Translations under genes and position numbers: made by a program
The notes under the pieces: model-generated
The model's database searches: none
What the model saw: the letters and a program-made list of their open reading frames with translations, nothing else
Told to the model about the DNA's origin: nothing
Shown: piece by piece, positions 26,401 to 37,278 of the stretch
Layout: every line of letters starts with the position of its first letter
Numbering within the stretch: the stretch's first letter is position 1
Origin: Vreelandella hamiltonii
GTDB taxonomy: Bacteria > Pseudomonadota > Gammaproteobacteria > Pseudomonadales > Halomonadaceae
Reading direction: 5' to 3'
NCBI RefSeq assembly: GCF_014651775.1
Contig: NZ_BMXN01000006.1
Location: 159,097 to 223,096, forward strand
DNA length: 64,000 nt

Positions 26401-26560
26401 GCTGATAAATCGAGTTGTCGGTGGCCAGCACGGTGCGGTTGGCGTAATCCGGGGCGATTTCGCCCTCGAAACCGCGGGCGCGCAGGGCGTCGAGGAAGCG
26501 GACGTAGTGGCCCTTCAAACGTTCAGCGGGGGCCGTGCGGGTATCCAGAGATGCAATCAT
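23465..26560 (-). CDS. ydiJ: YdiJ-family FAD-linked / Fe-S dehydrogenase (D-2-hydroxyglutarate dehydrogenase type)
   Basis: A 1031-residue multidomain oxidoreductase, close to E. coli YdiJ (1018 aa). The N-terminal FAD PCMH domain has LTPRGGGTGTNGQSLTDG, and an FAD-oxidase C-terminal domain has GEHGKGVRSEYG. Next come a 4Fe-4S cluster region (GCLACKSCAGQCP) and a C-terminal CCG-type domain (TTGCCGMSGTYGHE). YdiJ and relatives oxidise D-2-hydroxy acids, with electrons passing through Fe-S centres. The start at 26560 (MIASLD) aligns with YdiJ; a GTG at 26578 has no ribosome site. Monocistronic with its own terminator. Confidence 0.88.
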   Translation of the reverse strand: MIASLDTRTAPAERLKGHYVRFLDALRARGFEGEIAPDYANRTVLATDNSIYQRLPQAAVFPRHAEDLERLAKLAAELPHREVVLTPRGGGTGTNGQSLTDGIVVDVSRHMNQILEIDVEARRVRVQAGVVKDQLNAALKPHGLFFAPELSTSNRATIGGMISTDASGQGSCEYGKTRHHVLALDTILLGGQHLHSRPLSEEEEQQALAEEGVLGKVHRTAATIIDQQKALIDAKFPPLNRCLTGYDLAHLREDGQLNLNSLLCGSEGSLGFLNEAVLNVLPIPKYATLVNVRYASFMDALRDAKALMASSARPTSIETVGDTVLQLAMEDFVWDSVAEFFPAGSTPIQGINLIEFNDDDADTLAERVAAFTRHLGQDTRVERLGYTLAEGRPQIQKVYAMRKRSVGLLGNVQGEKRPLPFVEDTAVPPEHLAEFIAEFRAALDARQLSYGMFGHVDAGVLHVRPALDMKDPEQQALIREISDEVVALTQKYGGLLWGEHGKGVRSEYGPTFFGELYPCLQQIKAAFDPHNQLNPGKIASPAENAPLIARQSDPELLRVDGVTMRGQLDRTIDERAWQAYDAAVYCNGNGACYNYDVDDPMCPSWKATRDRRHSPKGRASLIREWLRLQSQAGIDVVEESRKKKAERSWGFIKSFPKRVMNTLSRQQHHDYSHEVYDAMAGCLACKSCAGQCPIKVHVPQFRAQFLEVYHGRYLRPLRDYVIGGTEFMLPALTRIAPLYNAALGQRWVTQLMHKGLGISDSPTLSRASVKKQLRAWGVAEATPTSLALLTEQQRAQSVIIVQDAFTTHFEARLVMDVVELLSRLNLRVFVMPFSTNGKPLHVQGFLGAFERTAAKQARRLRALSEFDVPMVGIDPAMTLTYRQEYVKALGSEQVPTVLMLQEWLATRVNTLNPSPVKLNDPGYKLLSHCTEKTNAPGSPKAWQQVFAAFGLQLELATTGCCGMSGTYGHESRNVATSKTIYAQSWQPQVEAEENAGKLLATGYSCRSQVKRYSAQTLAHPLQALLHCLRSQ

Positions 26561-28942
<2,382 letters not shown>

Positions 28943-29137
28943 GGAGTCACTTCCTTGCTGAGAGAGCCAATGTGTTGTGAGAGCGAATGTGGGTCATTAC
29001 CCGCAGCTTTGAAGCAGAGATACACGGAAAGTTCACAGGCTAATGAGTCGTGATGACGTCTTTCTCAATAGGTGCACGGTTTGTGCATTGTCACGCCAGC
29101 AGCCATTATGTACGGATAACATGCTAAGGATCAGGCT

Positions 29138-30250
29138 ATGTCGAAGTTGTCAGATGAGGATTATCGCAGTATTCCACTTAACGCTACCCTGGCGCTGGCC
29201 GCGCTGGTGGTCATCGTTGCCGGAATGAAAGTAGGTGCCGATCTGCTGGTACCTTTGCTATTGGCGGTGTTCATTGCGGTGGTGTGCACGTCGCCAGTGC
29301 AGTGGCTGCATGGCTGGGGGCTGAGCCGGCGTACGGCAGCCATGCTGACGCTGCTGGTGCTACTGGCCTTCATTTCCCTGATTGGCCTGCTGGTGGTCAA
29401 CAGCTTCGGCACTTTCGTGGAAGCGCTGCCGGACATCGAGGCGCGCTTGTACGAGCATTACTGGAATTTGCTCAATACGCTGGCGTCCCATGGCTTGGCG
29501 ATCAACCCGGAACAGCTGAGTTCGGCGTTTGCCATGGAAGACGATGGCTCATGGGTTGCCCTGCTGCTGGGAGAGCTGGGCTCGCTGTTCATGCAGGGCA
29601 CCATCGTGGCGCTGTTGGTGATCTTCATGCTGTTCGAGACGCTGCACTTTCGTGACAAGGTCTCGCGCGCGTTGGAAAACCCTGCGCCTAGCCTGAAACG
29701 TTTCAGCGAGTTCAGCTTGACCCTGAAGCGCTATCTGGCCGTGAAGACGGTCATCAGCCTGGCCACCGGTGTTCTGGTGTGGCTTTCCTGCCTGATGGTA
29801 GGGGTCGATTTCCCGCTGCTCTGGGGGGTGCTGGCCTTTGCCCTCAACTTCATTCCCAACATTGGCTCTGCTCTGGCGGCCATTCCTCCTGTCTTGCTGC
29901 TGCTGGTGTCTCAGGATGGCGGTGTGCTGCAGGCATTCATGCTGGCGTCGGCCTATTTGGTCATCAACTTCATTCTGGGCAATCTGGTCGAGCCGCGGGT
30001 CATGGGGCAGGCGCTGGGGCTATCCACCTTCGTGGCGTTTCTTTCCCTGGTGGTATGGGGCTGGATTTTCGGCGCGGCGGGTATGTTGCTGTCGGTAGTG
30101 CTGACCATGACGCTCAAGATTGCCTTGGACAGTCATCCACAAACGCGCTGGATGGCGCACCTGTTAGGGCCTGGCAAGCAGCGCCGTTCGACTCTTCAGC
30201 CGGGCGATGCGCGGCGGCCACCGCTGAAGCGGGACAAGCAGGAGCAGTAG
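29138..30250 (+). CDS. AI-2E family (PerM/YdiK-like) membrane permease
   Basis: A 370-residue inner-membrane protein with about seven to eight hydrophobic helices and the family block FALNFIPNIGSALAAIPPVLL followed by NLVEPRVMGQALGLS, which defines the AI-2E/PerM superfamily. Members export signals or drive Na/H exchange, so the substrate is uncertain. A basic C-terminal tail (RRPPLKRDKQEQ) follows the last helix. It stands alone between the SIMPL gene and a bidirectional terminator shared with trxA. Confidence 0.88.
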   Translation: MSKLSDEDYRSIPLNATLALAALVVIVAGMKVGADLLVPLLLAVFIAVVCTSPVQWLHGWGLSRRTAAMLTLLVLLAFISLIGLLVVNSFGTFVEALPDIEARLYEHYWNLLNTLASHGLAINPEQLSSAFAMEDDGSWVALLLGELGSLFMQGTIVALLVIFMLFETLHFRDKVSRALENPAPSLKRFSEFSLTLKRYLAVKTVISLATGVLVWLSCLMVGVDFPLLWGVLAFALNFIPNIGSALAAIPPVLLLLVSQDGGVLQAFMLASAYLVINFILGNLVEPRVMGQALGLSTFVAFLSLVVWGWIFGAAGMLLSVVLTMTLKIALDSHPQTRWMAHLLGPGKQRRSTLQPGDARRPPLKRDKQEQ

Positions 30251-30272
30251 GGCAGGCAAGGGCGGGAGGGGC

Positions 30273-30301
30273 AATCACCGCTGGCGAGGCCAGCGGTGAT
30301 T
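30273..30301. terminator. Bidirectional hairpin terminator between the AI-2E permease gene and trxA
   Basis: A 12-bp perfect stem (AATCACCGCTGG / CCAGCGGTGATT) with a five-base loop lies in the 59-bp convergent gap. There is no long T run on either side, so efficiency is uncertain. Confidence 0.65.
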
Positions 30302-30309
30302 GGAAGTGC

Positions 30310-30633
30310 TCAGGCGTTCTGGTCGATGAACTGAGTCAGTTGCGACTTGGACTGCGCGCCGACCAGCGAAGCGACCTTGGTGCCCGACTTGAACAGCATG
30401 ACCGTGGGCACGCCACGTACACCCTGCTCAGCGGCAATTTCCGGTGCATCGTCTACGTTGACGCTGACGACTTTCAGATTGTCGCCGCGCTCGGCAGCGA
30501 CTTCATCGACCACAGGTGCCATGACTTTACATGGGCCGCACCAGGGGGCCCAGAATTTGAGCAGGACAGGCTGTTCGGCGTTGAGGACTTCTTGCTCAAA
30601 ATTGGCGTTGGTGACATCAACATTGTTAGCCAT
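30310..30633 (-). CDS. trxA: Thioredoxin
   Basis: A 107-residue cytosolic thioredoxin with the active site WCGPC at residues 31-35, cis-Pro loop RGVPTVML and the usual length. It reduces disulfides in many proteins, including ribonucleotide reductase and PAPS reductase (CysH), whose gene lies 1.4 kb away. The ATG follows a GGGAGAAGC ribosome site. It is divergent from cysB. Confidence 0.97.
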   Translation of the reverse strand: MANNVDVTNANFEQEVLNAEQPVLLKFWAPWCGPCKVMAPVVDEVAAERGDNLKVVSVNVDDAPEIAAEQGVRGVPTVMLFKSGTKVASLVGAQSKSQLTQFIDQNA

Positions 30634-31944
<1,311 letters not shown>

Positions 31945-31977
31945 GCGCGGCCAGCGATTCAGGGTTGATAAACCAAC

Positions 31978-32024
31978 TCACCGCCCTGTTCACCGCCCCC
32001 ATGGTGTGGTGAACAGGGCGGTGA
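31978..32024. terminator. Bidirectional terminator between cysB and cysH
   Basis: A 17-bp perfect stem (TCACCGCCCTGTTCACC and its complement) with a 13-base loop fills the 98-bp convergent gap. Confidence 0.75.
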
Positions 32025-32042
32025 ACTCGTCAGGTGGCTATA

Positions 32043-32663
32043 TCAATGCTGCAGGTGCAGCCCACATTCGCGTTTCTCTTCCACCTTGGTGGGGTCGAAG
32101 TAGTCGAAGTTGTTGGGCAGGTCATGGGCCTGCAGGTATTCGTACATGTCCTTGGCGGTCCACTTCAGTAGCGGCGCCACTTTCAGCAGGCCGTCGCTGT
32201 TGCGGCTAACGGACTGCATCTTGGCTCGTTCCGGCGTGTCTTCGGCGCGCAGGGCAGTGAACCAGATGTCGGGCCGCATGGTGGCCAGGGCGCGCTCGAA
32301 CGGCTCGATCTTCACTTCCTGAGTGAACGCCGCATGGCGCGGGTCGTCGATGCCCGGCATGGGGCCGTCCAGGGCCTCCCGGTGGGCGCGGGTGCGCTGG
32401 GGTAAAAAGCTCACCAAGTTGAGGTCGAGCCGTCGAATCACGTCATCGGCAAACCGGTAGGTAGCCTCGGTGTTGTAACCGCTGTCCATCCAGACAATGG
32501 GGATATCAGGGCGAACCTGCGTCACCATGTGCAGAATCACGGCTTCGAACGGGCGGAAATTGGTGGTGCAAATAGGGCGCTCGCCCTGACGAAACGCCCA
32601 CTCGATCAACCCTTGCGGGTCGTTGGCGTACTCTTGATGAATGGCTTCGAGAGCTGAGGACAT
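32043..32663 (-). CDS. cysH: PAPS reductase family protein CysH, short form
   Basis: A 206-residue adenylyl-sulfate reductase-family enzyme. It keeps RPDIPIVWMDSGYNTEATYRF, WFTALRAEDTPERA and the C-terminal catalytic ECGLH. It has none of the CC...C pairs of Fe-S APS reductases, so the thioredoxin-dependent PAPS type is likely. It is about 40 residues shorter than E. coli CysH, with the segment before ECGLH reduced. The nucleotide loop, SSSFG in E. coli, reads TTNFR here. Convergent with cysB; likely CysB-controlled. Confidence 0.85.
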   Translation of the reverse strand: MSSALEAIHQEYANDPQGLIEWAFRQGERPICTTNFRPFEAVILHMVTQVRPDIPIVWMDSGYNTEATYRFADDVIRRLDLNLVSFLPQRTRAHREALDGPMPGIDDPRHAAFTQEVKIEPFERALATMRPDIWFTALRAEDTPERAKMQSVSRNSDGLLKVAPLLKWTAKDMYEYLQAHDLPNNFDYFDPTKVEEKRECGLHLQH

Positions 32664-32796
32664 GCTGTTTCCTGTTGAAAAGCGTGCGATGCCCTTAGGC
32701 TACCAAAGCCCTGTGTGGTGCCCCAATACCGTTTGGTTTGGGTTTTATATTCCTTTCTGATGTAACAATGCTTCTTTGTTATTCCAAAGCGCTGAT

Positions 32797-34155
32797 CTAT
32801 TCCAGTGCACCGATCAGGTGACGGATCTTGTCGAGGGTTTCCGTGTACTCCTCGTCTGCCTGAGAGTCGGCGACCAGTCCGCCGCCGCCCCATACATGCA
32901 GGCTGCCATGATCGGCCAGCATGGTGCGAATGGCAATCGAGGTGTCCATGCTGCCGCGGGTGTCGATATAGCCCAGGCTTCCGCAATAGACGCTACGCTG
33001 GCAGGGTTCCAGCTCATCGATGATCTGCATGGCGCGTATCTTGGGCGCGCCGGTGATCGAGCCGCCGGGGAAGGCCGCCGTGAGCAGCGAAAGCGGTGAG
33101 TGTGCGGCCGCCAACTCCCCCTGAACGACGCTGACCAGATGGTGCACGTTGGGGTAGCTTTCCAGTTGGCAAAGCTGCGGCACACGTATCGAACCGGGGG
33201 TGCAGACCCGCCCGAGATCGTTACGCAGCAGGTCGACGATCATCACGTTCTCGGCTCGATCCTTGGAACTGTCGAGCAGCTCCTCGGCTAGCGCCTGGTC
33301 TTTTGCGGGCGTATCGCCGCGGGGTCTGGTGCCCTTGATGGGGCGAGTTTCGACACGGCCATCACGGCACTGAATGAAGCGCTCGGGCGACAGCGACAGC
33401 ACTGCCTGGCCCTGCCAGGCCATATACCCCGAGAAAGGCGTCGGTGTGGCGTGTCGCAGCTGCAGATAGGCTTGCCACTCATCCCCTTCGTAGCGGGCAG
33501 AGAAGCGCTGTGCAAGATTGATCTGGTAGCAGTCACCAGCGCGGATATAGCGCTGTACGGCCTCGAAGCGCTCGGTATATTCGGCCTGGTTGAGCTGGGC
33601 CTTGAACGGCTGCGTCAGCGTGAAAGGCTCGCCTGCTGGCGGGGCTTCTTCCAGCCAGGCCAGCACCTCTCGACGGCGCGCATCGCTGGCCACCAGCCAG
33701 GCTTGTCGGGTGACGTGGTCAAAGGTGATGCACCAGTCATACAGGCCCAGGCGGGCCAGCGGCAGTTGGGTGGCGGGCGGGTGCTGGCTGGGCACCGAAC
33801 AGCCTTGGCGGCCCAGGTCGTAGCTCCAGTAGCCGATCAAGCCGCCCAGAAAGGGCAGGTCGCTGTCGAGAGCGGGCGCGGGCAGCTGTTCCAGCAGCCA
33901 CTGCTGTTGCGCTGTGCTGTCATCGTCGAGATGAGCTGGCAGCGTCAACGTGGTGGAGCTGAGCTGTGCCTGGCGGTTCGCGAAAATTTCCAGCGTGGCT
34001 AGCGGGTCGCTGCTGAGAATGTCGTAACGGCCGCTGGTGGCCACGGGTCGGCCACTGTCCAGCAGCACCGCCCCTAGCCGTTTCCGTAATCGGGCAAAGG
34101 TGGCCAGCGGGTCGGAGAAATAGGGCAGAGCGGATATCGTCAACGCCGTTGTCAT
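32797..34155 (-). CDS. pabB: Aminodeoxychorismate synthase component I
   Basis: A 452-residue chorismate-binding enzyme that aminates chorismate for folate synthesis. The key motif reads PIKGTRPRG; a Lys there is the PabB signature, where TrpE has Ala (PIAGT). Other motifs are YQINLAQRF, VDLLRNDLGRVC and PGGSITGAPKIRAM. Glutamine-derived ammonia would come from TrpG or a separate PabA. ATG 34155 (MTTALT) is chosen; the frame extends further upstream without family similarity. The gene is divergent from the propionate operon. Confidence 0.92.
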   Translation of the reverse strand: MTTALTISALPYFSDPLATFARLRKRLGAVLLDSGRPVATSGRYDILSSDPLATLEIFANRQAQLSSTTLTLPAHLDDDSTAQQQWLLEQLPAPALDSDLPFLGGLIGYWSYDLGRQGCSVPSQHPPATQLPLARLGLYDWCITFDHVTRQAWLVASDARRREVLAWLEEAPPAGEPFTLTQPFKAQLNQAEYTERFEAVQRYIRAGDCYQINLAQRFSARYEGDEWQAYLQLRHATPTPFSGYMAWQGQAVLSLSPERFIQCRDGRVETRPIKGTRPRGDTPAKDQALAEELLDSSKDRAENVMIVDLLRNDLGRVCTPGSIRVPQLCQLESYPNVHHLVSVVQGELAAAHSPLSLLTAAFPGGSITGAPKIRAMQIIDELEPCQRSVYCGSLGYIDTRGSMDTSIAIRTMLADHGSLHVWGGGGLVADSQADEEYTETLDKIRHLIGALE

Positions 34156-34347
34156 GAAGCAAACGCCAATCCGGAAAGGGCGGCACATTTTAGGGTGCTC
34201 GCGCCAAGGACACCAGCCGCGTTTATCGACGGCGTTCTCACGTAAGCAGGCGGGGAGAGGATGCCGCAACAGAGATTGTAGACATTTGCGCAGGAGGTCT
34301 CGTCAGGCGTGCAACGAAAGGTGAATAAAAACGCTTATTTTCCGAGG

Positions 34348-34376
34348 TTGACGTCAGAAAAGGGGAGGGCTAAAGT
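34348..34376 (+). promoter_or_regulatory. Sigma70 promoter of the 2-methylcitrate operon
   Basis: TTGACG (34348-34353), a 17-base spacer and TAAAGT (34371-34376) make a good promoter. The predicted start is near 34383, about 25 bases before the regulator ATG, just upstream of the palindrome. Confidence 0.65.
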
Positions 34377-34388
34377 TTCATCATTCCT

Positions 34389-34404
34389 TAATTGTCGACA
34401 ATTA
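34389..34404. promoter_or_regulatory. Perfect 16-bp palindrome, probable operator of the GntR regulator
   Basis: TAATTGTCGACAATTA is fully self-complementary and lies between the predicted transcription start and the regulator ATG (3 bases away). GntR/FadR-type repressors bind such short AT-flanked palindromes, so autoregulation by roadblock is likely. It leaves no room for a normal ribosome site. Confidence 0.65.
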
Positions 34405-34407
34405 GCC

Positions 34408-35154
34408 ATGACCTTACTTGCTTCCACTTCACCACCCCCGGACGGCGACGCCAGCGACGTCGTCTCGCCAGAAGTACGCACACTGGCCGAGCGTGTGTTT
34501 CACCAGTTGCAAAGCGCCATTGTCCGTGGGGAGCTGGCACCTGGCAGCAAAATCACCGAGCCTGGGCTCTCGAAGACCTACGGTATCTCTCGGGGGCCGC
34601 TGCGCGAGGCCATGCGGCGTCTCGAGGCTCACCGATTGATCGAGCGCGTGCCCCATGTGGGCGCCCGGGTCGTCAAGCTTTCCATGAAAGAGCTGCTGGA
34701 GCTTTTCGACGTGCGCGAAGCGCTGGAAAGCATGGCGGCGCGGCTGGCGGCCGAGCACATGTCTGCCGAGGAAATCCAGGGGCTGCGAGACGTTCTGGCG
34801 CTGCACGAAAGCCAGAGCGACCTCAAGCGTGGGGAAGCCTATTACCAGCGCGAAGGCGATCTCGATTTCCATTATCGCATCGTTCAGGGCAGTCACAACA
34901 AAATGTTGATGAACCTGCTGTGTGACGACCTCTACTACCTGGTGCGCCTCTATCGCACGCAGTTCAGCGCCAGCGGTACCCGCCCTCAGCGGGCGTTCGT
35001 GGAGCACCACAGGATTGTCGATGCCATCGAGGCCGGCGATGCCGAGCTGGCCGAGCTGTTGATGCGTCGCCATGTCAGCGCGTCACGGGCGAACGTGGCA
35101 GACCGCTACGCCGCCATTCTTGAACAACAAACAACAACCGAAGACAGGAGCTGA
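34408..35154 (+). CDS. GntR-family (FadR/FCD type) regulator of propionate catabolism
   Basis: A 248-residue regulator. The N-terminal winged helix ([33 protein letters not shown]) is followed by an all-helical FCD ligand domain with the metal/ligand residues in [14 protein letters not shown] and [13 protein letters not shown]. It is the first gene of the methylcitrate operon, 4 bp before prpB, so it probably senses a C7 or C4 acid of the pathway. No ribosome site is visible because the palindrome occupies that place. In related bacteria GntR-type regulators of prp genes replace the sigma54-dependent PrpR of E. coli. Confidence 0.88.
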   Translation: MTLLASTSPPPDGDASDVVSPEVRTLAERVFHQLQSAIVRGELAPGSKITEPGLSKTYGISRGPLREAMRRLEAHRLIERVPHVGARVVKLSMKELLELFDVREALESMAARLAAEHMSAEEIQGLRDVLALHESQSDLKRGEAYYQREGDLDFHYRIVQGSHNKMLMNLLCDDLYYLVRLYRTQFSASGTRPQRAFVEHHRIVDAIEAGDAELAELLMRRHVSASRANVADRYAAILEQQTTTEDRS

Positions 35155-35158
35155 TGTC

Positions 35159-36061
35159 ATGACCGCTTCATCCACTTCTCGCCTGAGCCCCGGTGGGCGC
35201 TTTCGTGCCGCGCTGGAAGCCCAGCGCCCGCTGCCCATCCTGGGCACCATCAATGCCTATACGGCCATGATGGCTGAACGCGTGGGGCACCAGGCCATTT
35301 ACCTCTCCGGCGGCGGCGTGGCCAATGCCTCCTTCGGCCTGCCGGATCTGGGCATGACGACCATGAACGACGTGGTCGAGGATGCACATCGCATCTGTGC
35401 TGCCACGGAGCTTCCGCTGCTGGTGGATATCGATACCGGCTGGGGCGGCGCGTTCAACATTGCGCGCACCGTGAAAGAGATGCAGCGCGCCGGAGTCGCC
35501 GCAGTGCATCTTGAAGATCAGGTCGCTCAGAAGCGCTGTGGTCATCGCCCCAACAAGGCGATCGTTTCCCAGCAGGAGATGGTGGACCGCATCAAGGCTG
35601 CGGCCGATGCGAAGCTGGATCCGGATTTCTATCTCATTGCACGCACCGATGCCTTCCAGAAAGAGGGGCTCGATGCCGCCATCGAGCGCGCCAACGCCTG
35701 TGTGGAAGCAGGAGCCGACGCCATCTTCGCCGAGGCCGTGCATACCCTCGACGACTATCGCGCCTTCTGCCAGCGCGTCAATGCGCCGATTCTGGCCAAT
35801 ATCACCGAGTTTGGCGCCACGCCGCTGTTCAGCCAGCAGGAGCTGGGGGACGTCGGCTGTCGAATGGTGCTCTATCCACTGTCGGCTTTTCGCGCCATGA
35901 ACGCGGCGGCCCTGAAGGTTTACCAGAGCATTCTGGAGCATGGCCATCAGCGCGAGGTGGTCGACACCATGCAGACTCGCGATGAGCTGTACGACTTCTT
36001 GAATTACCACGATTTCGAACAGAAGCTCGATGCGCTGTTCGCTGAACAAAAAGACGCTTGA
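35159..36061 (+). CDS. prpB: 2-Methylisocitrate lyase
   Basis: A 300-residue enzyme of the isocitrate lyase/PEP mutase superfamily. It shows [34 protein letters not shown] and the catalytic-cysteine block [10 protein letters not shown]. It cleaves 2-methylisocitrate into pyruvate and succinate, the last step of the methylcitrate cycle. ACAGGAG lies 8 bases before the ATG. The GntR gene ends 4 bp upstream and prpC follows after 57 bp. Length matches the family (about 295). Confidence 0.96.
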   Translation: MTASSTSRLSPGGRFRAALEAQRPLPILGTINAYTAMMAERVGHQAIYLSGGGVANASFGLPDLGMTTMNDVVEDAHRICAATELPLLVDIDTGWGGAFNIARTVKEMQRAGVAAVHLEDQVAQKRCGHRPNKAIVSQQEMVDRIKAAADAKLDPDFYLIARTDAFQKEGLDAAIERANACVEAGADAIFAEAVHTLDDYRAFCQRVNAPILANITEFGATPLFSQQELGDVGCRMVLYPLSAFRAMNAAALKVYQSILEHGHQREVVDTMQTRDELYDFLNYHDFEQKLDALFAEQKDA

Positions 36062-36118
36062 GTGCGCAGGCAATACACCTAATAACAGTGACAATACTGA
36101 GTACGTCAGGAGACTACC

Positions 36119-37246
36119 ATGGCTGATAAACCGCTAGCAGGTGCAGGATTACGTGGGCAGAGTGCGGGCTCGACGGCGCTGTGTACCGTGGGTAAAACCG
36201 GTTCCGGCTTGACCTATCGCGGCTTCGACATCAAGGAGCTGGCTGAGAAGGCCAGGTTCGAAGAAGTAGCGTACCTGCTTCTCAAGGGCAAGCTGCCCAA
36301 TCAGGCGGAGCTCGATCATTACATTACCAAGCTGAAAGGTCTGCGTGGGCTGCCCGAGGCCCTGAAGACGGTGCTCGAGCAGATTCCCAAGGACGCCCAT
36401 CCCATGGATGTGATGCGTACCGGTGCCTCCATGCTGGGCAATCTGGAAACCGAAGAGAGCTTCGATCAGCAGCAGGACGTGGCGGATCGGCTGCTGGCAG
36501 TGCTGCCGTCGATCATCTGCTACTGGTACCGCTTCAGCCACGACGGCGTGCGCATCGACACCCAGACCGATGATGACTCGGTGGGTGGCCACTTCCTGCA
36601 CATGCTGCGTGGTGAGCCCGCTTCCGAGCTGCATGCTCGGGTCATGAACGTCTCGCTGATTCTCTATGCCGAGCACGAATTCAATGCCTCCACGTTCACC
36701 GCGCGGGTGTGTGCCTCGACGCTGTCGGATATGCACTCTTGCGTCACCGGGGCGATTGGCTCCCTGCGCGGCCCGCTGCACGGTGGCGCCAACGAGGCGG
36801 CCATGGCGATGATCGAGCACTGGCGCTCGCCCGAAGAAGCCGAGCAGGAGATGCTCGGCATGCTGGAGCGCAAAGAGAAGATCATGGGCTTTGGTCATGC
36901 CATCTATCGTGAGTCCGACCCGCGCAATGCAATTATCAAGGAGTGGTCGAAGAAGCTGGCTGACGACGTCGGCGACACCGTGCTCTACCCGGTATCGGTA
37001 CGTTGCGAAGAGGTCATGTGGCGGGAGAAGAAACTGTTCTGCAATGCCGATTTCTTCCACGCCAGCGCATACCACTTCATGGATATTCCGACCAAGCTGT
37101 TCACGCCCATCTTCGTCATGTCGCGGCTGACCGGCTGGGCCGCCCACGTGTTCGAGCAGCGTGCCAATAACCGCATTATTCGCCCCAGCGCCGACTACAT
37201 CGGCCCGGAGAAGAGCGAATGGGTGCCCATTGAAGCCCGTGACTAG
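36119..37246 (+). CDS. prpC: 2-Methylcitrate synthase
   Basis: A 375-residue citrate synthase-fold enzyme that condenses propionyl-CoA with oxaloacetate. It has the short form typical of PrpC, GLTYRGFDIKELAE near the start, catalytic residues in GSLRGPLHGGANEAAM and FGHAIYRESDPRN, and a C-terminal RIIRPSADYIGP. It is in the operon between prpB and acnD. Citrate synthase proper is longer and carries a different N-terminus, so PrpC is favoured by context and length. Confidence 0.95.
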   Translation: MADKPLAGAGLRGQSAGSTALCTVGKTGSGLTYRGFDIKELAEKARFEEVAYLLLKGKLPNQAELDHYITKLKGLRGLPEALKTVLEQIPKDAHPMDVMRTGASMLGNLETEESFDQQQDVADRLLAVLPSIICYWYRFSHDGVRIDTQTDDDSVGGHFLHMLRGEPASELHARVMNVSLILYAEHEFNASTFTARVCASTLSDMHSCVTGAIGSLRGPLHGGANEAAMAMIEHWRSPEEAEQEMLGMLERKEKIMGFGHAIYRESDPRNAIIKEWSKKLADDVGDTVLYPVSVRCEEVMWREKKLFCNADFFHASAYHFMDIPTKLFTPIFVMSRLTGWAAHVFEQRANNRIIRPSADYIGPEKSEWVPIEARD

Positions 37247-37278
37247 GCGTTTGGCTCTGTGACCAAGTGAGAGGCATC

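Noticed and set aside
32797..34155. Reading this gene as the missing trpE
   Set aside because: The key motif is PIKGT (Lys), the PabB signature; TrpE has Ala at this place.
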